Under the pieces are notes generated by a model. It saw only the letters and a program-made list of their open reading frames with translations. It searched no databases and was not told the DNA's origin. DNA of 64,000 nt from Leeuwenhoekiella parthenopeia. GTDB taxonomy: Bacteria; Bacteroidota; Bacteroidia; Flavobacteriales; Flavobacteriaceae. The position numbers and the translations under genes were made by a program. Shown one piece after another: positions 8,634 to 16,417 of the stretch. Where the stretch lies: assembly GCF_020782115.1 (NCBI RefSeq), contig NZ_JAJGMW010000003.1:240872-304871 (forward strand). Reading direction: 5' to 3'. Position 1 is the stretch's first letter; each line of letters opens with the position of its first letter.

Positions 8634-9473
8634 TTATTCTTCAACTACAACAACCTCACCAACACTGGTTGTTTGTCCATTTTCAACAACAACGTCTTCC
8701 ACAATAAAGGTGGTAATAACACCTTCTGTAATCTCGGCTCTTACGGTTAAATCATAAGTTCCCTCAGGAAGACCTACTAATTCAAAGTCTCCGTCAACAT
8801 TGGTAGAAGTGGTTACTTCAGTGGTTCCTACTAAAGTACTTACAGTTGCAGGAATCACAACATCTCCTGTTGTAAATACACTACCTGAAATCGCTCCTGT
8901 TGCCTCAATGGCAGTGGCACGAATAACCGGTTTAAGACTGTAACCACCGTTACCCTGAGTTACGATTGATTTGTCAACATCAAAGTCAAGAACTACTGTG
9001 TAAAATACACCAGCCTCAAGAGTTTGATTGAATTGTACTTTTAAACCTGATTGTTGTGCACTTGGCGTAGCAAGCGGATAGGTCTCCCCATCAACAACAA
9101 CCGTGTTGTCATCACCTAATATAAGTCTGATTTGATTGATCGCTCCTGCAGGGATATCTTCATCAGCAAGCAATGCATAAGTACCTCCGGTTAGCTCAAG
9201 AAGGTCATAAATTTCCGGATCTACTAATAGCTCGTACTCATCGCTTTCAAAATCATCGTCGTCTGTAGCATCATCCAGATCGTCAAGATCTTCATTGTAC
9301 TTTACAACCACAGCTTCAACATCTATAAAAACGTGGTCGTAATCACCCGGACCGTCTACCAGTCGCACAGACATACCTGCAGTACCGCGGTCTGAAGAGT
9401 TAGAATCATCGCTACATGAAGTGAACGCTATAAATGCTACAAAGAGCATACTTAATTTAAATATTGTTTTCAT
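8634..9473 (-). CDS. DUF4382 domain lipoprotein
   Basis: 279 aa. The lipoprotein signal is FIAFTSC with lipid-acceptor Cys20. Residues about 33-185 match the DUF4382 pattern: GMSVRLVDGPGDYDHVFIDVEAV at the start, an acidic Asp-rich insert at about 62-78, then the LLELTGG and IPAGAINQIRL strands. The C-terminal ~85 residues look like a carboxypeptidase-regulatory-like beta-sandwich (ISGSVFTTGDVV...VDGDFELVGLPEGTYDLTVRA), often a surface or adhesion accessory fold. It is probably outer-membrane anchored. It is monocistronic, with its own terminator. The specific function is unknown. Confidence 0.85.
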   Translation of the reverse strand: MKTIFKLSMLFVAFIAFTSCSDDSNSSDRGTAGMSVRLVDGPGDYDHVFIDVEAVVVKYNEDLDDLDDATDDDDFESDEYELLVDPEIYDLLELTGGTYALLADEDIPAGAINQIRLILGDDNTVVVDGETYPLATPSAQQSGLKVQFNQTLEAGVFYTVVLDFDVDKSIVTQGNGGYSLKPVIRATAIEATGAISGSVFTTGDVVIPATVSTLVGTTEVTTSTNVDGDFELVGLPEGTYDLTVRAEITEGVITTFIVEDVVVENGQTTSVGEVVVVEE

Positions 9474-9622
9474 TGTTTAATTATTAAGATTAGATTTCCC
9501 AAAGATGATGTCCTTCGGGCTCATTATCAAATCCTTTAACGGCAATTAACGAAGTTTAGTATTGCTTTAAGGAATGTAGCGTAGATAAAACCTTATTTTC
9601 ATACGACCAAAAAAATTAAATT

Positions 9623-10378
9623 ATGAAAGGAAAAACAGCGTTCATAACCGGCGCCACCAGCGGGATTGGCAAGGCAACGGCCACGCATTTTGCAGCAAAC
9701 GGCATCAACCTCATTCTTTGCGGAAGAAGGCAGGATCGTCTTGATGCGCTTCAGGCAGCTTTGAGTAAACATGTACAGGTACACACCTTAAATTTTGATG
9801 TACGCGACAAGAAAGAAGTGCAGCAAGCCATAGCCGGCTTACCCGAAGATTTTCAGCAGATAGACATTCTCATCAATAACGCGGGTAATGCTCACGGCCT
9901 TGATCCCATTCAGGATGGAAGTACAGACGATTGGGATGCCATGCTCGACATCAACGTAAAAGGTTTGCTTTATGTAAGCGATGCCATAATCCCCAAAATG
10001 ATCAGGGCAAACAGCGGTCATATCATCAACATTGGTTCTACCGCCGGAAAAGAGGTTTATCCCAAAGGCAACGTGTATTGCGCGAGTAAGCATGCCGTAG
10101 ATGCCATCAACCAGGGTATGCGACTCGACCTGAATGGTTACAACATACGCGTGGGTGCCGTGAACCCCGGGATGGTAGAAACCGAATTTAGCGAGGTACG
10201 CTTTAAAGGAGACGCTGATAAAGCAGGCAAGGTCTACCAGGGCTTCAAACCATTGCAGGCCAAAGACGTTGCAGACATCATCCATTTTGTCGTGACCAGA
10301 CCCTATCATGTAAACATCGCCGATCTTGTGGTTATGAGTGTTGACCAGGCTTCGAGTACGGTAGTCAACAAAGCTTAA
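9623..10378 (+). CDS. SDR family NAD(P)-dependent oxidoreductase (YdfG-like)
   Basis: 251 aa, classical short-chain dehydrogenase length. The cofactor motif TGATSGIG is at residues 9-16, NNAG at 85-88, and the catalytic triad is Ser139, Tyr152, Lys156 (YCASK). Arg36 after the second strand (LCGRRQ) suggests NADP(H) preference. The sequence is closest in type to YdfG/3-hydroxy-acid dehydrogenases (oxidising serine or 3-hydroxypropionate-like substrates), but the substrate cannot be read from sequence. It is cytoplasmic and stands alone, divergent from the DUF4382 gene. Confidence 0.9.
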   Translation: MKGKTAFITGATSGIGKATATHFAANGINLILCGRRQDRLDALQAALSKHVQVHTLNFDVRDKKEVQQAIAGLPEDFQQIDILINNAGNAHGLDPIQDGSTDDWDAMLDINVKGLLYVSDAIIPKMIRANSGHIINIGSTAGKEVYPKGNVYCASKHAVDAINQGMRLDLNGYNIRVGAVNPGMVETEFSEVRFKGDADKAGKVYQGFKPLQAKDVADIIHFVVTRPYHVNIADLVVMSVDQASSTVVNKA

Positions 10379-10388
10379 AGAATTGCAC

Positions 10389-10398
10389 GTTACAGGTT
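10389..10398 (+). repeat. Left inverted repeat flanking four-helix-bundle gene
   Basis: GTTACAGGTT, the perfect reverse complement of 10800-10809 and, with one mismatch, of the further downstream AACCTGCAAC at 10820-10829. It flanks the frameshifted four-helix-bundle gene. Confidence 0.7.
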
Positions 10399-10411
10399 AA
10401 AGAATTATTTT

Positions 10412-10800
10412 ATGGGGAACATTCAACGTTTTGAAGATTTGGAGATCTGGCAAAAAGCAAGAGTATTAAATCAAAATCTCTTCAGGCTTATTTCTGATAC
10501 CCAGCTACAGAAGGATTTTAAACTGCGTGAACAGATAAATGGTGTGCAGGCTCAATAATGGATAATATTGCTGAAGGCTTTGAAAGGGACGGAAATAAAG
10601 AATTTGCGCAATTTCTGAGTATTGCCAAGGGTTCCTGTGGTGAAGTGCGTTCTCAACTATATCGATGCTATGACCGGGAGTACATTGATCAGGATCAATT
10701 TAATGAATTGAAAAACCAGTGCACAAACCTGAGCAGGCAGATAAATGCTTTAATGAAATATATAAAATCTTCGGATAGACGAGGTTCCAAATACGACTAA
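10412..10800 (+). pseudogene. Frameshifted four-helix-bundle protein (23S rRNA IVS-type)
   Basis: Reading from ATG 10412 gives FEDLEIWQKARVLNQ...KLREQING, then hits TAA at about 10555. From 10558 the frame two bases on continues [16 protein letters not shown] to the stop at 10798. Together they make the standard ~125-residue four-helix-bundle protein (TIGR02436/bIVP family), with the central NIAEGFERD motif. Restoring one base near 10542-10548 would join NG-A-A-G-S-I-M-D-N, so a single-base deletion broke the gene. Homologs are known inside 23S rRNA intervening sequences. Here the gene is intergenic and flanked by inverted repeats. A sequencing error is possible. Confidence 0.85.
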
Positions 10801-10829
10801 ACCTGTAACTTGTATCAAGCAACCTGCAA
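10800..10829 (+). repeat. Right inverted repeats flanking four-helix-bundle gene
   Basis: AACCTGTAAC (10800-10809) overlaps the final base of the stop codon and is a perfect inverted copy of 10389-10398. A degenerate second copy, AACCTGCAAC, follows at 10820-10829. The spacing is compact and repetitive. Confidence 0.65.
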
Positions 10830-10837
10830 CGTTAAAA

Positions 10838-11974
10838 ATGATCAACAAACGCCTTCTTATTAAAAACCTGCTCGCGCATAACGACGAGAACAGTTTTTAT
10901 GACAAGAAGCGCAAAGTGGATATTGGCAACAAAGAAGGCAAGGCCAAATTTTTAAAGCACATTTGTGCACTCTCAAACTCCAATCCTAAAAACAACAGCT
11001 ATATCGTCATTGGGGTTGAGGACGAAAGCAATGAGATTGTTGGTGTTCCGTTTTTTGATGACAGCAAGATTCAGAATTTGATTAACGCGTATCTCGATAA
11101 TCCGCCCATTGTTTCTTACGAAAACATTCCGTTTCCACACCTTCCGGCAGATCTGGTTGTGGGTTTGGTGACCATAAGACCCTTAAACAAGCTTACCGCG
11201 CTCAAAAAGAATATCTGGAAATATTGGGGAGGAACAGTTTTCTACCGGGACGGAAGCATTTCTATGCCGAAGTCTTTCAAAAGCGAAATTTTAGACGTTA
11301 ACAGCGAAATCGTCGCTACTATTGAAAAACATTCGCACAACAGCATTGAGCATACCCTTGATGGGGTTATAGACTTTATAAACGTGCGGCACGCCGATCT
11401 GCACACCCAATACAAGGTTTTTAAAGAACAGTTTGTTGTCTGCTGGGCCGGGAATAAAAAGGAAGTCAAGGGGGAGACCTACTTCAGCCGGGTTGATATT
11501 GAACTCATCAATGAGCAGGTGCGTATTTTTTATTCGGCGCTTGACGAGGTTTCCATTACAATGACAAACGATTCATTTACCATATTAGAATACGTGTTGC
11601 TGGGGCTTCAGGGAAATTACAAATACTATCCGCTGGAAGAACTCACGTTGTACTTCAACGAAAACGGTTCGTATTACATAGACAGCGATCTGGTTTTTGA
11701 ACCCCCGAAATACGACAAAAAATTGTTGCACCACATCTACAATAACAACAATACCATACTCAATAAGGTTTTGGCTGGCATTGAACTAAATAAAGGCGAA
11801 ACTGCAGATTTGTATAACCTGCCCGCGACCTATTTGCTGTGTTATCTGAATGGTTTTGAACCGGCTCTCGAAAAACTGGAAAGCATGCGGCCTTTTCTGC
11901 GTAAGTTTGACAGTAAATTATATCAATCCTATAAAGAAAACATACGCATTTTGCGTAAAGTAAAATACAATTAA
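10838..11974 (+). CDS. AlbA_2 (Schlafen-type) ATP-binding domain protein
   Basis: 378 aa. The N-terminal ~130 residues match the AlbA_2/AAA_4 domain: a helix then KAKFLKHICALSNS, SYIVIGVEDES (the conserved IGVxD strand), then GVPFF and a strand near LVVGLVTIRP. The remaining ~240 residues are predominantly helical and unfamiliar. AlbA_2 proteins include RNA-binding, Schlafen-like and transcriptional regulators; the molecular role here is unknown. The stop overlaps the start of the metallophosphoesterase by one base (TAATG), so the two are translationally coupled and probably act together. A four-helix-bundle remnant lies upstream. Confidence 0.75.
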   Translation: MINKRLLIKNLLAHNDENSFYDKKRKVDIGNKEGKAKFLKHICALSNSNPKNNSYIVIGVEDESNEIVGVPFFDDSKIQNLINAYLDNPPIVSYENIPFPHLPADLVVGLVTIRPLNKLTALKKNIWKYWGGTVFYRDGSISMPKSFKSEILDVNSEIVATIEKHSHNSIEHTLDGVIDFINVRHADLHTQYKVFKEQFVVCWAGNKKEVKGETYFSRVDIELINEQVRIFYSALDEVSITMTNDSFTILEYVLLGLQGNYKYYPLEELTLYFNENGSYYIDSDLVFEPPKYDKKLLHHIYNNNNTILNKVLAGIELNKGETADLYNLPATYLLCYLNGFEPALEKLESMRPFLRKFDSKLYQSYKENIRILRKVKYN

Positions 11975-12705
11975 TGGCACGTACACTGGCTATTGGCGAC
12001 ATCCACGGCGGACTCAAAGGCTTAAAACAGATTTTAGAACGGGCAGCAGTACAACCCGATGATTTGCTCGTCTTTTTAGGCGACTATGTTGACGGGTGGA
12101 GCGATAGCGCACAGACCATAGATTTTTTGATCGACCTCAAAACCAGGCAAAACTGCATTTTTATCAGAGGGAATCACGACGAGCTCGTCTCAGATTGGCT
12201 TAAAACCCATAAAACCAATGAAACCTGGCTCAATCATGGCGGGATTAGCAGTATAAGATCCTATCAATCTTATTCTGAAGCCCAACGTAAGGAACATCTG
12301 GAGTTTTACGAAGCTCTTGAGAATTATCACATAGATGCAGCCAATCGTATGTATGTGCATGCCGGTTTTCAAAACCACAACGGCCCCGAGTATGAACATC
12401 ACAGCACCGCTTTTTACTGGGATCGCACTTTTTGGGAAATGGCGGTAGGTCTTGATAAAAGCTTAAAGCCAGATGATCTGGAGTATCCCAAACGCCTTAC
12501 GCATCACAAAGAGATTTTCATAGGTCACACTCCCGTTACGCGAATCAACCGAGACGAACCCACGCAGATGGCTAACGTGTGGAATGTGGATACCGGCGCG
12601 GCTTTCTACGGAAAACTTTCCATACTGGATGTGGATACTAAAGAATTCTGGCAAAGTGATCCGCTTTACAAATTGTATCCCGATGAGGATGGCCGAAACG
12701 CATAA
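11974..12705 (+). CDS. Metallophosphoesterase (Ser/Thr phosphatase-like)
   Basis: 243 aa. The calcineurin-like metal motifs are in order: GDIHG (residues 8-12), GDYVDG (about 36-41), GNHDE (about 66-70), then late histidines in the FIGHTP segment. This spacing matches the PPP-type bis(5'-nucleosyl)-tetraphosphatase/serine-threonine phosphatase group of bacteria, with two metals in the active site. It is cytoplasmic, with no signal. It starts by 1-nt overlap with the AlbA_2 gene. Whether it dephosphorylates proteins or nucleotides cannot be decided from sequence. Confidence 0.88.
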   Translation: MARTLAIGDIHGGLKGLKQILERAAVQPDDLLVFLGDYVDGWSDSAQTIDFLIDLKTRQNCIFIRGNHDELVSDWLKTHKTNETWLNHGGISSIRSYQSYSEAQRKEHLEFYEALENYHIDAANRMYVHAGFQNHNGPEYEHHSTAFYWDRTFWEMAVGLDKSLKPDDLEYPKRLTHHKEIFIGHTPVTRINRDEPTQMANVWNVDTGAAFYGKLSILDVDTKEFWQSDPLYKLYPDEDGRNA

Positions 12706-12732
12706 AAAAACCGAAGCTTTAAACTTCGGCTT
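12705..12732. terminator. Terminator between converging genes
   Basis: CCGAAG (12711-12716) pairs with CTTCGG (12724-12729), 7-nt loop. Seven A residues precede it (a T run when read on the minus strand), so it mainly serves the minus-strand coiled-coil gene ending at 12747 and may also act on the plus strand. Confidence 0.7.
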
Positions 12733-12746
12733 TAATAATTAGGTTA

Positions 12747-13349
12747 TTAGATCATCACCTTATGCTTGTTTTGCCACTCGCGCAATTCCTCCCATTTTCC
12801 TTCATAGGCTAAACGTGCCTGATCTGGCCAGGAAGCGGGTTGATGCGTATCGGTGGCGCGACCACTGCTCGTGAGGATTTCCCGGCATCTTTCGGCCGAA
12901 GTAGTTGAAAGTTCCTTCCAGGTATTTATTCCGTTTTGCTTCAATAAAGACGCAATTTCAATAGTGATTCCTTCAACAATAGTTAAGTCATCCTGAATAA
13001 CATCTTTACCATAAGCTCTTCGCGCTTCTTCAGACCTGAAGGAATTTACGGTTTCGGTAGTTCCGCTGGCGATATTTTGAACCGCATTCAGCTTAGATTT
13101 TGAACTAGCCAATTCAGACTCTACATTGCTCAAACGGGTTTGTAGATTTGATATGGTATTCTCCAGTTCTTTACGCTTCTCAAGAGAAGTATTGAGTTCG
13201 CGATTTTTAGCCTCGTATTTATTTTCCCAGGCTTCAAGTTCCTTCTTTGAATCAGGTGATTTTTTGGTAGCATATCCCATAAGATACCCAATCACGATCC
13301 CTAAAATTCCGGCTAATACCGGGCCTGCAATCATCCAATTTATTTCCAT
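12747..13349 (-). CDS. Membrane-anchored coiled-coil protein with helix-hairpin-helix domain
   Basis: 200 aa. An N-terminal membrane helix (about residues 6-28, glycine-rich) is followed by a coiled coil of about 60 residues (35-95). A C-terminal domain then begins DDLTIVEGITIEIASLLKQNG, a helix-hairpin-helix of the DUF4332-like type, ending with the SWPDQARLAYEGKWEELREWQ segment. In flavobacteria this last module recurs at the ends of otherwise different proteins, even ribosomal protein L21 extensions. The protein is probably a single-pass inner-membrane protein with a cytoplasmic interaction domain; function unknown. Monocistronic. Confidence 0.7.
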   Translation of the reverse strand: MEINWMIAGPVLAGILGIVIGYLMGYATKKSPDSKKELEAWENKYEAKNRELNTSLEKRKELENTISNLQTRLSNVESELASSKSKLNAVQNIASGTTETVNSFRSEEARRAYGKDVIQDDLTIVEGITIEIASLLKQNGINTWKELSTTSAERCREILTSSGRATDTHQPASWPDQARLAYEGKWEELREWQNKHKVMI

Positions 13350-13650
13350 AATTATAATGTTTGTTTAGTTAATTGATGTAAAGCTAACAGGATGATCTCT
13401 TAAAATTTCAGTACGTCGGGTTAAACAAAACCCAAATCAAGTCATTGATAATCAGTTAATTTTAAGATAAATAAAAATTGTTTTGTGGGCTTAGAGGATT
13501 CGTATTTCAAGCGGTACAATGGCTTAATGGCTATTTTCAAATTTTCAAAATGAAAGACCTTGTTCTTAAAGCCAAATTCCCTTTTATTAAAAAATTGTGT
13601 GTGGTTTGAAACAAATCAGATTAAATTACTACCTATTATTAAACACATTT
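13350..13650. other. Intergenic stretch without gene
   Basis: About 300 bp of AT-rich DNA between two divergently transcribed genes. I find no RNA gene, repeat or long frame. It must hold both promoters, but no clear TAnnTTTG box with an upstream TTG stood out. Confidence 0.6.
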
Positions 13651-14103
13651 ATGATGAAAAAATTACTGGTAATTGTTCTCCTGCTTTTTACAGGTGTAAG
13701 CACGTTAAACGCTCAGGCACAACCTGACGCCTATACCGAAACGCTACGTGAAATGATGAAAGTTTCAGGGTCTTTAGAATCCTTTCACGCGGCTATAGAC
13801 CAGATCTTTACTATGTATAAACAAGAAAAGACAGCTGTACCAGATAAATTTTGGGATACGATGAAAGCCGAATTTGATAGCACCTCTATTAATGACCTCA
13901 CGGAGATGCTTACTCCGGTATATAAAAAAAGGATGAGTATAGAAGATTTAAGGGCTATTATCGCATTCTACAACACTCCCGTTGGTAAAAAATTTGCCAA
14001 AGAAACACCCGGAATTATGCAGGAATCTATGCAGATAGGTCGGGAATGGGGTATGCGCATAGGCAAGGAAATGGTTTCAAAATTACAAGAAAACGGATAC
14101 TAA
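13651..14103 (+). CDS. DUF2059 domain exported protein
   Basis: 150 aa from the paired ATG at 13651. The longer frame from 13597 would put 18 non-hydrophobic residues before the signal peptide, so I rejected it. The signal peptide ends about TLNAQAQ. The body matches DUF2059: an amphipathic helix, then KFWDTMKAEFDS, LTPVYKKRMSIEDLRAIIAFYNTPVGKKF (the characteristic Ile-Ala-Phe-Tyr-x-Thr/Ser-Pro-x-Gly segment) and a C-terminal helix. Periplasmic, function unknown in the family. It is 25 bp upstream of the SPFH gene and could be cotranscribed. Confidence 0.88.
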   Translation: MMKKLLVIVLLLFTGVSTLNAQAQPDAYTETLREMMKVSGSLESFHAAIDQIFTMYKQEKTAVPDKFWDTMKAEFDSTSINDLTEMLTPVYKKRMSIEDLRAIIAFYNTPVGKKFAKETPGIMQESMQIGREWGMRIGKEMVSKLQENGY

Positions 14104-14128
14104 CAAACAAGCTTTAAAATCAACATCT

Positions 14129-15253
14129 ATGGGACTTTTTGACAAAATCAAAGAAAAACTCAGCCACGAATTTATAGACATCATCGAGTGGCTCGATTAT
14201 ACGGAAGACACCATTGCCCACCGGTTTGAACGGTATCAAAACGAAATTAAAAACAACGCAAAACTCATCGTACGTGAGGGTCAGACTGCTGTTTTTATAA
14301 ATGAAGGGCAGCTTGCAGATGTGTTTGGGCCCGGTACCTATACGCTTAACACGCAAAACCTTCCGATTTTAACGACGCTTAAAGGCTGGAAATACGGTTT
14401 TGACAGTCCGTTTAAGGCCGAAGTGTATTTTGTAAACACCCATTTGTTTACCGATGAAAAGTGGGGAACTAAAAATCCCATTACGCTGAGCGATGACCGC
14501 TTTGGTTTAGTAGAAATACGCGCGTTTGGTACTTATGCCTTCCGCATTAGCGATGCCGGAAAATTCATTAAAGATATCGTGGGCACCGATGCCAACTTCA
14601 CTAATTTCGAAATCAACGAGCATCTAAAAAGCCTCATTGCCACACGCTTTACCGATACCGTGGGCGAAGCCAAATTGCCTATTGAATTGTATGCGGCAAA
14701 CACAACCGAGCTTTCAGAGACCTGTAAAGAGGTTATGCAGCCCGAGTTTAGCAGCGTGGGGATTTCGCTCGAAAAATTCTTTATCGAAAATGTCTCGATG
14801 CCCGAAGATCTCAAAAAGGAAATCTTTGAGTACAGTCGTATTGACAAACTGGATATGGATAAGCTTACCAAGTTTAAAACCGCAAAAGCTATCGAGGCAG
14901 CGGCAAACAATGAAGGAGGCACGGCCGGCGCCGGAATGGGAATGGGAATGGGCTTTGCCCTCGCCCAGCAAATGGGTACAGCAATGGCAAACCCTCAGGC
15001 GCATCAACCCGCACCTCAGGCCGCAACGCCACCACCTATGCCTGCAGCTACGCAGTATTACTACGCCATCAACAACCAGCAGCAGGGGCCCGTAAGCTTT
15101 GAGCAATTACAGTCTTTATTTGCGTCACGTACCATAAATCGCGATTCGCTGATCTGGAAACAGGGTATGAGCGAATGGAAAGCCCTGCAGGAGCTAGACG
15201 AATTGAAACCCTTTTTAGGTGGAAACACACCACCTCCATTACCGGCTCAATAA
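14129..15253 (+). CDS. SPFH domain protein with C-terminal GYF_2 domain (YdjI-like)
   Basis: 374 aa. Residues about 30-245 form an SPFH/YdjI-type domain (EGQTAVFINEGQLADVFGPGTYTL, later FGTYAFRISD). A glycine/methionine linker (about 264-285) and an Ala/Pro/Gln stretch lead to a GYF_2 domain (about 310-358: YYYAINNQQQGPVS, LIWKQGMSEW). It ends PPPLPAQ. There is no membrane helix. SPFH proteins assemble on membranes; GYF domains bind proline-rich peptides, and this protein carries such a proline-rich tail itself. It is encoded 18 bp before a zinc-ribbon membrane protein, in the same frame, suggesting a two-protein membrane system. Confidence 0.85.
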   Translation: MGLFDKIKEKLSHEFIDIIEWLDYTEDTIAHRFERYQNEIKNNAKLIVREGQTAVFINEGQLADVFGPGTYTLNTQNLPILTTLKGWKYGFDSPFKAEVYFVNTHLFTDEKWGTKNPITLSDDRFGLVEIRAFGTYAFRISDAGKFIKDIVGTDANFTNFEINEHLKSLIATRFTDTVGEAKLPIELYAANTTELSETCKEVMQPEFSSVGISLEKFFIENVSMPEDLKKEIFEYSRIDKLDMDKLTKFKTAKAIEAAANNEGGTAGAGMGMGMGFALAQQMGTAMANPQAHQPAPQAATPPPMPAATQYYYAINNQQQGPVSFEQLQSLFASRTINRDSLIWKQGMSEWKALQELDELKPFLGGNTPPPLPAQ

Positions 15254-15271
15254 TTTGACAACAACCACACG

Positions 15272-16363
15272 GTGAGCGATCCTGTAATTCAAAAATCGGA
15301 ACTTAAAAAAGCCTGTAAAAACTGTGGTGCCGAGCTTACCTACAAGCCCGGCACCACCCAGGTCACTTGTGACTATTGTGGTCATAAAGAAGAACTGAAC
15401 CTGAGTCTGGATACCGTTAAAGAATTACCCTTGCGCGAGTATCTGCGCGAAATGGGATCTCAGGCCAATTCGGTAGAAATAAGCCTGCTGCATTGCAAAA
15501 ACTGTGGTGCAAACCAGCATGTAGAAGAAAATTACAAATCCCTGCATTGCGTGTATTGCGGCACTCCGCTTATTCGCGAAGACGCGGTGACCGAGCAATG
15601 GATTCTTCCGGGAGGGGTATTGCCTTTCCAGCTCACGCAACAGGAAGCACTCCTGCGCTTTAAAAAATGGGTAAAAGGCCTGTGGTGGGCGCCTAATGAT
15701 TTGCAAAAAGCCAGCCTCGATCCGCAGTTTACAAAAGGTTTGTATTTGCCCTACTGGACCTTTGACGCACAGCTTTACGGCCGGTACACCGGTTCAAGAG
15801 GCGATTATTATTATGAAACTGAAAGTTACCGTGATTCTAAAGGCCGAAACCAAACCCGTCGGGTACGTAAGACCCGCTGGTCACCGGTCTCCGGAAACAT
15901 ACAGGGTTTTGTAGACGACACCCTGATTAATGCCTCAAAACAACACACCGGAAAAGTGCCTCGTGGCGTTAGCCGTTGGGACTTAAAAAAACTGCAGCCT
16001 TTTGAGAGCGGTTTCCTGGCCGGTTTTGTTACCGAAAAATACACCATCCCCTTAAATCAGGGGCATCTGGAAGCTCAGGACGAAATGCGAAATATAGCCA
16101 CGGTCTGGGCAAGACGCGATATTGGCGGCGATGAGCAGCGCGTTAATCAGCTCAATATTCAGCTTGAGGAGGAAACCTTTAAACACATTCTGCTTCCGGT
16201 GTACATAAGCGCCTATCGTTATAAAAACAAGGAATACAGCTTTTTTGTAAATGGCGAAAACGGAAGCGTTTCAGGTAAACGCCCGTATTCGTTTTGGAAA
16301 ATCTTTTTTGCAGTGCTTGCGGGTCTGCTGTTTTTTGGACTGATCTATCTCTTTAGCAAATAA
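15272..16363 (+). CDS. Double zinc-ribbon protein with C-terminal membrane anchor
   Basis: 363 aa with a GTG start (15272-15274). No in-frame ATG exists between the previous stop at 15251 and this point, and the next Met (about residue 57) would delete the first zinc ribbon, so GTG is well supported. Two CxxC...CxxC ribbons are present: CKNCG...CDYCG (about 15-36) and CKNCG...CVYCG (about 75-97). A long soluble region follows, with repeated WxP/Trp-rich strands, then one C-terminal membrane helix (about 340-358) and a short tail. Similar proteins are sometimes mislabelled as PriA-like helicases; there is no helicase motif here. It is probably a partner of the SPFH-GYF protein. Confidence 0.75.
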   Translation: MSDPVIQKSELKKACKNCGAELTYKPGTTQVTCDYCGHKEELNLSLDTVKELPLREYLREMGSQANSVEISLLHCKNCGANQHVEENYKSLHCVYCGTPLIREDAVTEQWILPGGVLPFQLTQQEALLRFKKWVKGLWWAPNDLQKASLDPQFTKGLYLPYWTFDAQLYGRYTGSRGDYYYETESYRDSKGRNQTRRVRKTRWSPVSGNIQGFVDDTLINASKQHTGKVPRGVSRWDLKKLQPFESGFLAGFVTEKYTIPLNQGHLEAQDEMRNIATVWARRDIGGDEQRVNQLNIQLEEETFKHILLPVYISAYRYKNKEYSFFVNGENGSVSGKRPYSFWKIFFAVLAGLLFFGLIYLFSK

Positions 16364-16364
16364 T

Positions 16365-16389
16365 AAAAGCCGCATAATCTGCGGCTTTT
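16365..16389. terminator. Bidirectional terminator
   Basis: AAAAGCCGCA (16365-16374) pairs with TGCGGCTTTT (16380-16389), 5-nt loop. It lies between the converging zinc-ribbon and aldehyde dehydrogenase genes, with A and T runs suitable for both. Confidence 0.85.
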
Positions 16390-16417
16390 AGTTGTATATG
16401 TAGCACCTCAATTGCAA

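Noticed and set aside
10389..10832. Diversity-generating retroelement (Avd-like four-helix-bundle accessory)
   Set aside because: No reverse transcriptase, template repeat or variable repeat is present.
15254..15271. In-frame read-through fusion of the SPFH-GYF and zinc-ribbon proteins
   Set aside because: The two genes share a frame across one TAA, but a GTG start 18 bp on, proper domain ends on both sides and the absence of a recoding signal favour two proteins.
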